Below, one piece after another: positions 1 through 5,382 of a DNA stretch of 5,382 nucleotides. The notes beneath the pieces are model-generated. The model was not told where the DNA came from. It saw only the letters and a program-made list of their open reading frames with translations, and searched no databases. Source of the DNA: an uncultured Faecalibacterium sp. (GTDB lineage Bacteria > Bacillota > Clostridia > Oscillospirales > Ruminococcaceae); NCBI GenBank assembly GCA_934561485.1, contig CAKTGS010000113.1, positions 1 to 5,382 on the forward strand, given 5' to 3'. The number at the start of each line of letters is the position of its first letter. The first letter of the stretch is position 1. Made by a program: the position numbers and the translations under genes.

Positions 1-1526
1 GCACCGGCCTGCAGCACCAGCTGGGCCGCCTCCGGGATGGTCATGAAGTAGCGCTCGATGTTGGGGTCGGTCAGGGTGACCGGGCCGCCCTTTTTGATCT
101 GGGCTTCAAACAGCGGGATGACGCTGCCGTGGCTGCCCAACACGTTGCCGAACCGCACCGCCACACACTTCATGTCGGTGTTTCCCGCAAAGGTCTGGAT
201 GAGCATCTCGCAGATGCGCTTGGTGCAGCCCATGACGCTGGTGGGGTTCACAGCCTTGTCGGTGGACAGCTGCACGAACCGCTCCACCCCGTGCTCGCTG
301 GCGCTCACCAGCAGGTTCTTGGTGCCCAGCACATTGTTTTTCACCGCTTCAGCCGGGCTGACCTCCATCAGAGGCACATGTTTGTGAGCCGCTGCATGGA
401 AGACCACTGTGGGGTGGTAAGTCTCAAACACTTCGTCCAGCCGCTTTTTGTCCCGGATGGAGCCGATGAGCACCGTCACCGGGATATCGCGGCCATACTT
501 CTGCTGCAGTTCCATCAGCAGCTCGTAGGCACAGTTTTCGTAGATGTCAAAAATCAGCAGTTTGCCGGGCTTGAAGCGCATTACCTGACGGCACAGTTCG
601 CTGCCAATGGAACCGCCACCGCCCGTAACCAGCACCGTCTTGCCGGTAAGATAACCCGAAATTTTGTCGTTGTCCAGCGTTACTTCATCGCGGGAGAGGA
701 AGTCCGCCGGGTTCAGCTCACGGAACGCGCCCTGCGGAGCATTGGCTCCCACCAGTTGGGGGTCGCTGAGCATCTGCACCGCGCAGTGGGTGCTGACACA
801 TAGATCAATGACATGGCTCAGGCGGCTGCCCTTCAGGGTGGGAATGGCAATGATGATGCTGTGGATGCCGTAACGCTTGCACAGCTCCGGGATCTCTTCC
901 AGCGTGCCCTTGACCGGCACCCCGTGAATGGTCTGATGCAGCTTGGCAGGATCATCGTCCACCGCCACCACCGCATGACCATACTGCTTGTTGCTCTTGC
1001 ACACATTGATGGCCCAGGCACCGGCCTCGCCCGCGCCCACGATCAGCACCGGGCGGTTGGGGTCTTTGCTGGCCGCGCCACGCAGCTGCTCTCCCAGCGG
1101 ATGGTTCAGGAACAGCCGCCATGCCAGGCGGCTGCCGCCGATGAACAGAAAAATCAGCACCGCCGCCATGCAGTTAGCGGAGTTGAACAGCACCCCGTGG
1201 ATGCACAGCCGGTTCACCACGTACACGATCACGGTGGGCACACCGATCATTCCGGCCAGCCGCAGCAGATCCCGTTCGCCGGCGTATTTCCACAGCACGG
1301 AGTACAGCCCGCCCAGCAAAAAGCAGGCAACGTACACGGCCACGATCCATGGCAGATTGTGGTACAGAATGGCCCGGTTGTGGGGCCACCAGGCAGCTTC
1401 CACCGCGCCGTCTGCCCGCAGCAGCAGCGCAAAATAAAAACTGAATGCCACAATGGCTGCATCCAGCAGCACCAACACCGCCCGGCGCAAATACACCTGC
1501 GGTGCGTTCTTGCTCGTATCTTTCAC
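1..1526 (-). CDS. CapD/FlaA1/PglF-type membrane-anchored NDP-sugar 4,6-dehydratase/epimerase (3' end cut off by window)
   Basis: Family enzymes convert UDP-N-acetylhexosamines at the inner face of the membrane, the first step toward unusual sugars for capsule, exopolysaccharide or glycans. My translation gives 508 codons from a GTG start. Hydrophobic segments lie near residues 16-36, 58-74, 85-105 and 113-135. A first nucleotide-binding motif VLIVGAGEAG sits at 160-169 and a second, TGGGGSIG, at 301-308, typical of the extended SDR fold. The active-site stretch STDKAVNPTSVMGCTKR spans 421-437, where Met432 replaces the usual SDR tyrosine and Lys436 is kept; this Met is normal for the subfamily. 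The GTG at 1524-1526 is decided by an in-frame TAA two codons upstream and by AAGAGGA at 1534-1540, 7 nt away. Full-length relatives are about 600-650 residues, so roughly 100 or more C-terminal residues lie outside. The flippase gene upstream on the same strand supports a surface-polysaccharide role. The exact sugar substrate, and dehydratase versus epimerase chemistry, cannot be told from here. Confidence 0.93.
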   Translation of the reverse strand, partial: MKDTSKNAPQVYLRRAVLVLLDAAIVAFSFYFALLLRADGAVEAAWWPHNRAILYHNLPWIVAVYVACFLLGGLYSVLWKYAGERDLLRLAGMIGVPTVIVYVVNRLCIHGVLFNSANCMAAVLIFLFIGGSRLAWRLFLNHPLGEQLRGAASKDPNRPVLIVGAGEAGAWAINVCKSNKQYGHAVVAVDDDPAKLHQTIHGVPVKGTLEEIPELCKRYGIHSIIIAIPTLKGSRLSHVIDLCVSTHCAVQMLSDPQLVGANAPQGAFRELNPADFLSRDEVTLDNDKISGYLTGKTVLVTGGGGSIGSELCRQVMRFKPGKLLIFDIYENCAYELLMELQQKYGRDIPVTVLIGSIRDKKRLDEVFETYHPTVVFHAAAHKHVPLMEVSPAEAVKNNVLGTKNLLVSASEHGVERFVQLSTDKAVNPTSVMGCTKRICEMLIQTFAGNTDMKCVAVRFGNVLGSHGSVIPLFEAQIKKGGPVTLTDPNIERYFMTIPEAAQLVLQAG

Positions 1527-1579
1527 AAATTAGTCCTCTTTTTTGTCCGGTACAGCACCCGGGCCGCACCGCTATTTTT

Positions 1580-1619
1580 GCCGGTTTCTGAACCGGCAGA
1601 CCGGAATTGTTCCAATTCC
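1580..1619 (-). promoter_or_regulatory. Two tandem perfect hairpins at the 5' end of the CapD-like gene's leader
   Basis: The first inverted repeat pairs 1603-1609 with 1613-1619 (GGAATTG/CAATTCC, 3-nt loop). The second pairs 1580-1586 with 1591-1597 (GCCGGTT/AACCGGC, 4-nt loop). Both are perfect 7-bp stems separated by 5 nt and begin almost at the predicted transcription start near 1621. Read on the minus strand, the second hairpin is followed by A residues, not U residues, so neither is an intrinsic terminator for the flippase gene upstream. They could protect the messenger 5' end, or the first could be a DNA operator just downstream of the -10 box. The pairing is seen; the function is inferred. 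Confidence 0.6.
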
Positions 1620-1627
1620 ACTTTTGT

Positions 1628-1656
1628 ATTATACTCAAATCGTCCGGCTGTGTCCA
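1628..1656 (-). promoter_or_regulatory. Sigma-70-type promoter for the CapD-like gene
   Basis: On the minus strand a -35 box TGGACA (1651-1656, five of six matches to TTGACA) is followed by exactly 17 bp and a perfect -10 box TATAAT (1628-1633). Transcription would start near 1621 and leave a leader of about 95 nt before the GTG start. It lies just past the stop codon of the flippase gene, so the dehydratase can be expressed on its own even if some transcripts read through from upstream. Confidence 0.8.
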
Positions 1657-1686
1657 GAAATTTCAGCCATCCTTCTTATTTTCCTC

Positions 1687-3249
1687 TCATTTTGTGGGCT
1701 TATCCGCCCGGCGGCCCCGGCACAGTGCAGCCAGTTCTTCGCCCAGGCCCAGCGGCAGGGCTGTCAGGACAAAGACTGCCGCCGTGCCCGTACCGCCTGC
1801 CGCCACGGCCGCCAGCTGCCATAGCTGTGCCGCCCCCAGCGGACCGGCCAGCAGCTGCCGCAGCCCCGTTCCGGCCAGCGCCGCAGCCCCTGCTGCCAGA
1901 GCGGGGCACCCCAGCCAGCGCCGGAACGCATGCTGTGTGCCGCTGGAAAACAACAGCCGCCCGGTGTTGGCTGCACAGGTGTACAGGCTGGAAAGCAGGA
2001 TCACTGCCAGAAAGCCGTTCATTCCGTATCGCGGCAGAAGCAGCACCACCCCGCCGATGCGCAGGATGGAGTCCCACACGCTGTAGCGGAACGCCGCTTT
2101 CTGCTCGCCTACTCCTTTCATGGCACCGTCCACCATGCTTTCCAGGTACATCAGCGGCATGGCCGGGGCCAGGGTTTCCAGGTAGGTCCCTGCTTCTGAA
2201 CTGCCGTACAGCAGCTGCGCCAACGGGCGTCCCCACGCCCAGAACAGCACCCCAGCCAGCGCAGAAAAGTACCCCGTAAGCTGCAGCATCCGATCCAGCA
2301 GGGCATTCAACCGCACCGTCTGCCCCAACACATGGGCCTGGGTGATCTCCGGCATCAAAAGCACCGCCAGGCTGCCCAGCAGCCCGAAGGGAAAGGTAAG
2401 CAGCGGCAGGGCCATGCCCTTGAGCACCCCATACTGTTCCAGCGCGGCACTGCGGCCCCCAGCCCCGGCCAGATACACCGCAAGGCAGGCGGGCACCAGC
2501 ATGTTTTCTGCGGTGTGCAGGGCACTGGAAAGCACCCGGCCGCCCTCCACCGGCCACAGGATCTCCCACATCCGCCGGGCCGGGTCCGGTGGGCGCTGCG
2601 GCGCTTCCCGCCCAAAGCAGCGCACAGCCTCCCGCCGGTAGAACAGCAGCATTCCCAGCGCCGACACCGCCTCGCTCAGCGCAGTAGCGGCCAGCACCAG
2701 TGCACAGCGGCTGCCTGCATCCCAGTCCTGCGTGCGGGTCAGGGCCGCCGCAACCACGGCAATACGCACAGTCTGCTCCACCAGCTGGCTGACCACATTG
2801 GGCGTTACCCACCGCCGGGCCAGAAAAAAGCCCCGCAGCACCGCCGACACGGCCATCCACGGCATTCCCAGTGCCGACACCCGCAGTGCACCGGCCGCGC
2901 GCACATCCCCCAGCCACCAGCGGGCAGCTGCCTGAGCCAGCGCCGCCTGGGCCGCCATGGCGGCCAGCCCCAGCCCAAGGCCGACCGCCAGCAGCCGCAC
3001 CATCATTCCGTGGGCCGTGCGCGGGCCGCGGCTCAGCTCCTCGGTCAGCAGCCGGGCAGCCGCCACCGACACCCCCGCTGTGGCCAGCGTGACAAACAGC
3101 GAATACACCGCCAGCACCAGCTGGTACAGCCCCATGCCCTCGCCGCCCAGGGCATTGGCCAGGTAAATGCGCAGTCCCATGCCTGCCAGGCGCAGCACTA
3201 CGTCCGACCCGGTGAGCAGCGCTGCGTTCCGAAAATAACTCTGCCGCAT
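1687..3249 (-). CDS. SpoVB/MurJ/Wzx-type polysaccharide or lipid-linked oligosaccharide flippase
   Basis: A 520-residue integral membrane protein with about 12-14 hydrophobic segments and short charged loops, as in the MOP (MATE/MurJ/Wzx) exporter superfamily that flips undecaprenyl-linked sugars outward. The N-terminus is typical of the SpoVB-like branch: a conserved first helix (RNAALLTGSDVVLRLAG), then G-EG-MGLYQL near residues 35-43 and a second helix with VYSLFVTLATAG. Length is close to that of B. subtilis SpoVB (about 518). The ATG at 3247-3249 is chosen because GGAGGTG (3254-3260) stands just upstream; the frame stays open to another ATG at 3306, which would add 19 residues but bypasses this site. 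No U-rich intrinsic terminator is visible between its stop and the next gene on the same strand. Together with the downstream CapD-like dehydratase it suggests surface glycan assembly. MurJ-like lipid II flipping or a sporulation role cannot be excluded. Confidence 0.9.
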   Translation of the reverse strand: MRQSYFRNAALLTGSDVVLRLAGMGLRIYLANALGGEGMGLYQLVLAVYSLFVTLATAGVSVAAARLLTEELSRGPRTAHGMMVRLLAVGLGLGLAAMAAQAALAQAAARWWLGDVRAAGALRVSALGMPWMAVSAVLRGFFLARRWVTPNVVSQLVEQTVRIAVVAAALTRTQDWDAGSRCALVLAATALSEAVSALGMLLFYRREAVRCFGREAPQRPPDPARRMWEILWPVEGGRVLSSALHTAENMLVPACLAVYLAGAGGRSAALEQYGVLKGMALPLLTFPFGLLGSLAVLLMPEITQAHVLGQTVRLNALLDRMLQLTGYFSALAGVLFWAWGRPLAQLLYGSSEAGTYLETLAPAMPLMYLESMVDGAMKGVGEQKAAFRYSVWDSILRIGGVVLLLPRYGMNGFLAVILLSSLYTCAANTGRLLFSSGTQHAFRRWLGCPALAAGAAALAGTGLRQLLAGPLGAAQLWQLAAVAAGGTGTAAVFVLTALPLGLGEELAALCRGRRADKPTK

Positions 3250-3326
3250 GGCACACCTCCCCCTGCCCGGAAGCTCTTCTCCCAAACCTATGCAGCAGCT
3301 TTGCAAAACATGAGCGGCGCTATGGG

Positions 3327-3355
3327 TTGTTTCTGCGCACTTTTTATGGTATAGT
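3327..3355 (+). promoter_or_regulatory. Extended -10 promoter for mrp
   Basis: The -10 box TATAGT (3350-3355) is preceded by the extended element TG at 3347-3348 with one intervening base. A weak -35 box TTGTTT (3327-3332, three of six) lies at an ideal 17-bp spacing. Transcription should start near 3362. That places the upstream in-frame GTG at 3361 outside the transcript and supports the later ATG start. The region is divergent with the flippase gene; I found no convincing minus-strand promoter here. Confidence 0.7.
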
Positions 3356-3365
3356 TAACAGTGGT

Positions 3366-3390
3366 CAGGCAGGGCGCAAGCCCCCGCCTG
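3366..3390 (+). promoter_or_regulatory. GNRA-capped hairpin at the 5' end of the mrp leader
   Basis: CAGGC (3366-3370) pairs with GCCTG (3386-3390), and after a small A/CC internal loop GGGC (3372-3375) pairs with GCCC (3380-3383) around a GCAA tetraloop. It starts within a few nucleotides of the predicted transcript end. A short U-rich stretch (TATTTT, 3391-3396) follows, too weak to call a terminator. Likely a 5' stabilising stem; function inferred. Confidence 0.55.
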
Positions 3391-3400
3391 TATTTTGAGC

Positions 3401-3453
3401 AAGGAGGAAGCGCACAGCCGCCGGGCAGTTCCCCCGCCGTGCGCAAAAAGAGA
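3401..3453 (+). promoter_or_regulatory. Perfect Shine-Dalgarno separated from the mrp ATG by a hairpin
   Basis: AAGGAGG (3401-3407) is a full 7-nt match to the anti-Shine-Dalgarno but lies 46 nt before the ATG at 3454, and no ATG, GTG or TTG stands within normal reach of it. The spacer contains a 6-bp perfect stem, GCGCAC (3410-3415) with GTGCGC (3439-3444), with further inner pairs such as GGG (3423-3425) with CCC (3431-3433) around CAGTT. If folded, only 2 nt before and 9 nt after the stem separate the site from the ATG, an effective spacing of about 11 nt. The run AAAAAGAGA right before the ATG is only a weak site by itself. The bridging function is inference. Confidence 0.6.
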
Positions 3454-4287
3454 ATGAGCGAAGAATGTACCCATGACTGCTCCAGTTGCGGGGCGGCATG
3501 TTCTTCCCGCAATGCAGCACCCCAGCATGACGCTCCCAACCCCAACAGCAGCGTGAAAAAGGTGATCGGCGTGGTGTCCGGCAAGGGCGGCGTGGGCAAA
3601 AGCATGACCAGCGCCCTGCTGGCCTGCGCCATGGCCCGCCGCGGCTATCACTGCGGCATCCTGGACGCCGACATTACCGGCCCGTCCATTCCCAAGCTGT
3701 TCGGCATCCATGGCCGCGCCATGGCAGACGACAAAGGCTGCTGGCCCATCCAGAGCCGCATGGGCATTGATGTGATGAGCATCAACCTGCTGGTGGAAAA
3801 CGAAGAGGACCCCGTGGTGTGGCGCGGCCCGGTGATCGCCGGTGCCGTGAAGCAGTTCTGGACCGATGTGGTCTGGAAAGACGTGGACTTCCTGTTTGTG
3901 GACATGCCTCCGGGAACCGGTGATGTGCCCCTGACCGTGTTCCAGAGCCTGCCGGTGGACGGCATTGTGGTGGTAGCCAGCCCCCAGGAGCTGGTAAGCA
4001 TGATCGTGGCCAAGGCCGTGAACATGGCCGAGATGATGAAGGTGCCCATGCTGGGCCTTGTGGAGAACATGAGCTACATCGTCTGCCCCGACTGCGGCAA
4101 GCACATCAATGTGTTCGGCAACAGCCATGTGGACGAAGTGGCCGCCAAGCACGGTCTGCCCGTACTGGCCAAGTGCCCCATTGACCCCAAGCTGGCCGAG
4201 CTTTCGGATGCCGGTCTCATCGAGACCTACGGCGGCGAGCACCTGGAAGGTGCTGCTGATGCCTGCGAGAAGCTGCTGAAAAAGTAA
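3454..4287 (+). CDS. mrp: Mrp/ApbC/Nbp35-family iron-sulfur cluster carrier ATPase
   Basis: A cytosolic P-loop ATPase of 277 residues, by family a dimeric scaffold or carrier that binds a [4Fe-4S] cluster and passes it to target proteins. Motifs seen: deviant Walker A GKGGVGKS at 43-50, LDADITGPSIPKLFG at 70-84, Walker B region VDMPPGTGD at 149-157, and a CPDC pair at 211-214 for the bridging cluster. There is an extra N-terminal cysteine cluster at Cys5, Cys9, Cys12 and Cys16, recalling Nbp35 but with tighter spacing. No N-terminal MIP18 (DUF59) domain is present. The frame is open back to GTG 3361, but that codon precedes the predicted transcript start, and GTG 3439 lies in a hairpin stem, so ATG 3454 is preferred; it also begins right before the cysteines. 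Its own promoter and a strong terminator make it look monocistronic. Confidence 0.95.
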   Translation: MSEECTHDCSSCGAACSSRNAAPQHDAPNPNSSVKKVIGVVSGKGGVGKSMTSALLACAMARRGYHCGILDADITGPSIPKLFGIHGRAMADDKGCWPIQSRMGIDVMSINLLVENEEDPVVWRGPVIAGAVKQFWTDVVWKDVDFLFVDMPPGTGDVPLTVFQSLPVDGIVVVASPQELVSMIVAKAVNMAEMMKVPMLGLVENMSYIVCPDCGKHINVFGNSHVDEVAAKHGLPVLAKCPIDPKLAELSDAGLIETYGGEHLEGAADACEKLLKK

Positions 4288-4299
4288 AATGCTTTTTCT

Positions 4300-4333
4300 G
4301 CCCTGTGCCTTTGATACGGCGCAGGGCTTTTTT
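4300..4333 (+). terminator. Intrinsic terminator of mrp
   Basis: Thirteen bases after the mrp stop, GCCCTGTGCC (4300-4309) pairs over ten positions with GGCGCAGGGC (4318-4327), including one U-G wobble, around an 8-nt loop, followed directly by six T residues (4328-4333). This is a complete rho-independent terminator and separates mrp from everything downstream. Confidence 0.93.
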
Positions 4334-4367
4334 GCTTACCCAAACCATGGAAATCGATTTTCCAAAT

Positions 4368-4496
4368 AAAGGCTTCCCCCGGTCGGGGGAAGCTGTCACC
4401 GTAGGTGACTGATGAGGGCGCAAGCCAGCAGCTTGCCTTAAATACCCCTCATCCGGCGCTACGCGCCACCTTCCCCCCAAGGGGTGAAGGCTTTTG
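4368..4496. repeat. Multi-hairpin intergenic repeat element (MITE- or REP-like)
   Basis: About 128 bp of consecutive self-complementary units. They are: a 9-bp perfect stem 4372-4380/4385-4393 with GGTC loop; a 6-bp stem 4395-4400/4404-4409; an 8-bp perfect stem 4411-4418/4446-4453 that encloses a 6-bp stem 4420-4425/4431-4436; a 5-bp stem 4455-4459/4463-4467; and a stem 4469-4477/4482-4490 with one mismatch. The ends, AAAGGCTTCCCCC and GGGGTGAAGGCTTTT, form an imperfect terminal inverted repeat. From memory, similar GGCTTCCCC...CCTCATCCGGCGC...GGGGAAGGCTT units are scattered between genes in Faecalibacterium and relatives. The fold is seen directly; copy number and mobility are inferred. It encodes no credible protein, and short frames across it are by-products. 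Confidence 0.72.
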
Positions 4497-4648
4497 CCAC
4501 GATACAGACCGCAAAAGTTGATTTTCATGTGCCAAAGCCCGCCGCCGTGCAAAAGACGGTCTTTTCTGGGCAGCTTTGGGGCGGTGCAGCGCTTTAAAAA
4601 ACAAGGTTCCAGGCAGGTTTTTTCTTTTATTTTTCGTTTTGTGAAGCG
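4497..4648. other. Non-coding stretch without a recognised gene, T-rich in its right part
   Basis: I see no credible gene here. It holds one composite inverted repeat: CCAAAGC (4532-4538) with GCTTTGG (4573-4579), enclosing AAAAGAC (4551-4557) and GTCTTTT (4559-4565). No U-run follows it, so it is not a clear terminator. From about 4617 the plus strand becomes strongly T-rich, which may matter for the gdhA promoter further right. Confidence 0.5.
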
Positions 4649-4678
4649 GTTTCAACTTTTCGTCTGTTTTTTTGAAAC
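4649..4678. promoter_or_regulatory. Inverted repeat upstream of the gdhA promoter
   Basis: GTTTCAA (4649-4655) and TTGAAAC (4672-4678) are perfect reverse complements 16 nt apart. The centre is about 70 bp before the predicted transcription start, a common position for an activator site. The low complexity of the T-rich spacer means chance is possible. Confidence 0.35.
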
Positions 4679-4697
4679 ATTTTCTGCTTTCGCTCTA

Positions 4698-4715
4698 TTG
4701 TAAATCCGCTTACAA
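4698..4715. promoter_or_regulatory. 18-bp dyad over the gdhA -35 box, Rex-operator-like
   Basis: TTGTAAATCCGCTTACAA has perfect 6-bp half sites (TTGTAA/TTACAA) around 6 nt. Length and outer TTGT...ACAA ends match the operator of the NADH-sensing repressor Rex (clostridial form roughly TTGTTAA-N4-TTAACAA), but three inner positions differ. It covers the -35 box, so a bound protein would block polymerase. Which regulator binds, if any, is inference. Confidence 0.45.
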
Positions 4716-4726
4716 AGCTTTATAAT
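4698..4726 (+). promoter_or_regulatory. Sigma-70-type promoter for gdhA
   Basis: A perfect -10 box TATAAT (4721-4726) lies 17 bp after a -35 box TTGTAA (4698-4703, four of six matches). Transcription should start near 4733, giving a leader of about 144 nt before the gdhA ATG. The T-rich DNA upstream could aid polymerase binding. Confidence 0.85.
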
Positions 4727-4732
4727 AATAAA

Positions 4733-5382
<650 letters not shown>

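Noticed and set aside
1580..1597. Possible terminator for the flippase gene
   Set aside because: On the minus strand the hairpin is followed by A residues, not a U-run.
1638..1673. Eleven-codon minus-strand frame (ATG near 1673) between the two minus-strand genes
   Set aside because: The AAGAAGG before it touches the ATG, leaving no spacing, and the frame covers the -35 box of the next promoter.
813..2279. Plus-strand open frame of 488 codons
   Set aside because: It runs antisense across both the CapD-like and flippase genes and the gap between them. The translation is rich in His, Gln, Pro and Arg with no domain, as expected for the reverse of GC-rich coding DNA.
2332..3354. Plus-strand open frame of 340 codons
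   Set aside because: Antisense to the flippase gene, low-complexity His/Gln/Pro/Arg translation, no ribosome binding site or recognisable motif.
3361..3453. Upstream GTG start for mrp adding 31 residues
   Set aside because: The GTG lies at or before the predicted transcription start and has no ribosome binding site; the added residues contain no family feature.
3355..4242. Minus-strand open frame of 295 codons
   Set aside because: Antisense to mrp; a His- and Ala-rich translation typical of the reverse complement of a real gene.
4217..4552. Minus-strand open frame of 111 codons through the repeat
   Set aside because: It spans the mrp 3' end, a terminator and the hairpin repeat; no family features.

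Overview
The window looks like chromosomal DNA from a GC-rich member of the Clostridia, most like Faecalibacterium or a close Oscillospiraceae/Ruminococcaceae relative. This is inference from three things: high GC with strong Shine-Dalgarno sites, a clostridial Mrp-type ATPase with an N-terminal cysteine cluster, and an intergenic hairpin element of a kind I associate with that group. No database search was possible.

Layout. Positions 1-1526 (minus strand) hold the first 508 codons of a membrane-anchored nucleoside-diphosphate-sugar dehydratase/epimerase of the CapD/FlaA1/PglF type, running off the left edge. A 160-bp gap (1527-1686) carries a strong minus-strand promoter and two perfect leader hairpins. 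Positions 1687-3249 (minus) encode a 520-residue SpoVB/MurJ/Wzx-type flippase. These two genes point the same way and fit one theme: making and flipping lipid-linked sugars for the cell surface. A divergent region (3250-3453) follows, and then a plus-strand Mrp/ApbC/Nbp35 P-loop ATPase for iron-sulfur cluster handling (3454-4287) with its own promoter and a textbook intrinsic terminator (4300-4333). Positions 4288-4876 are a 589-bp non-coding stretch: the terminator, a ~128-bp multi-hairpin repeat element, a T-rich stretch, and the promoter and structured leader of gdhA. The glutamate dehydrogenase gene gdhA starts at 4877 and runs off the right edge; its last complete codon is the catalytic-site aspartate of the PAGD motif.

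No mobile gene, CRISPR array, tRNA or rRNA was found, and the coding content is ordinary. The most interesting signals are non-coding. The mrp messenger has a perfect Shine-Dalgarno sequence too far from the ATG, but a hairpin lies exactly between them and could bring them together. The gdhA promoter has an 18-bp dyad with Rex-like TTGT...ACAA ends over its -35 box. The gdhA leader has an 11-bp perfect long-range stem with a competing local fold. The intergenic repeat folds into consecutive hairpins.
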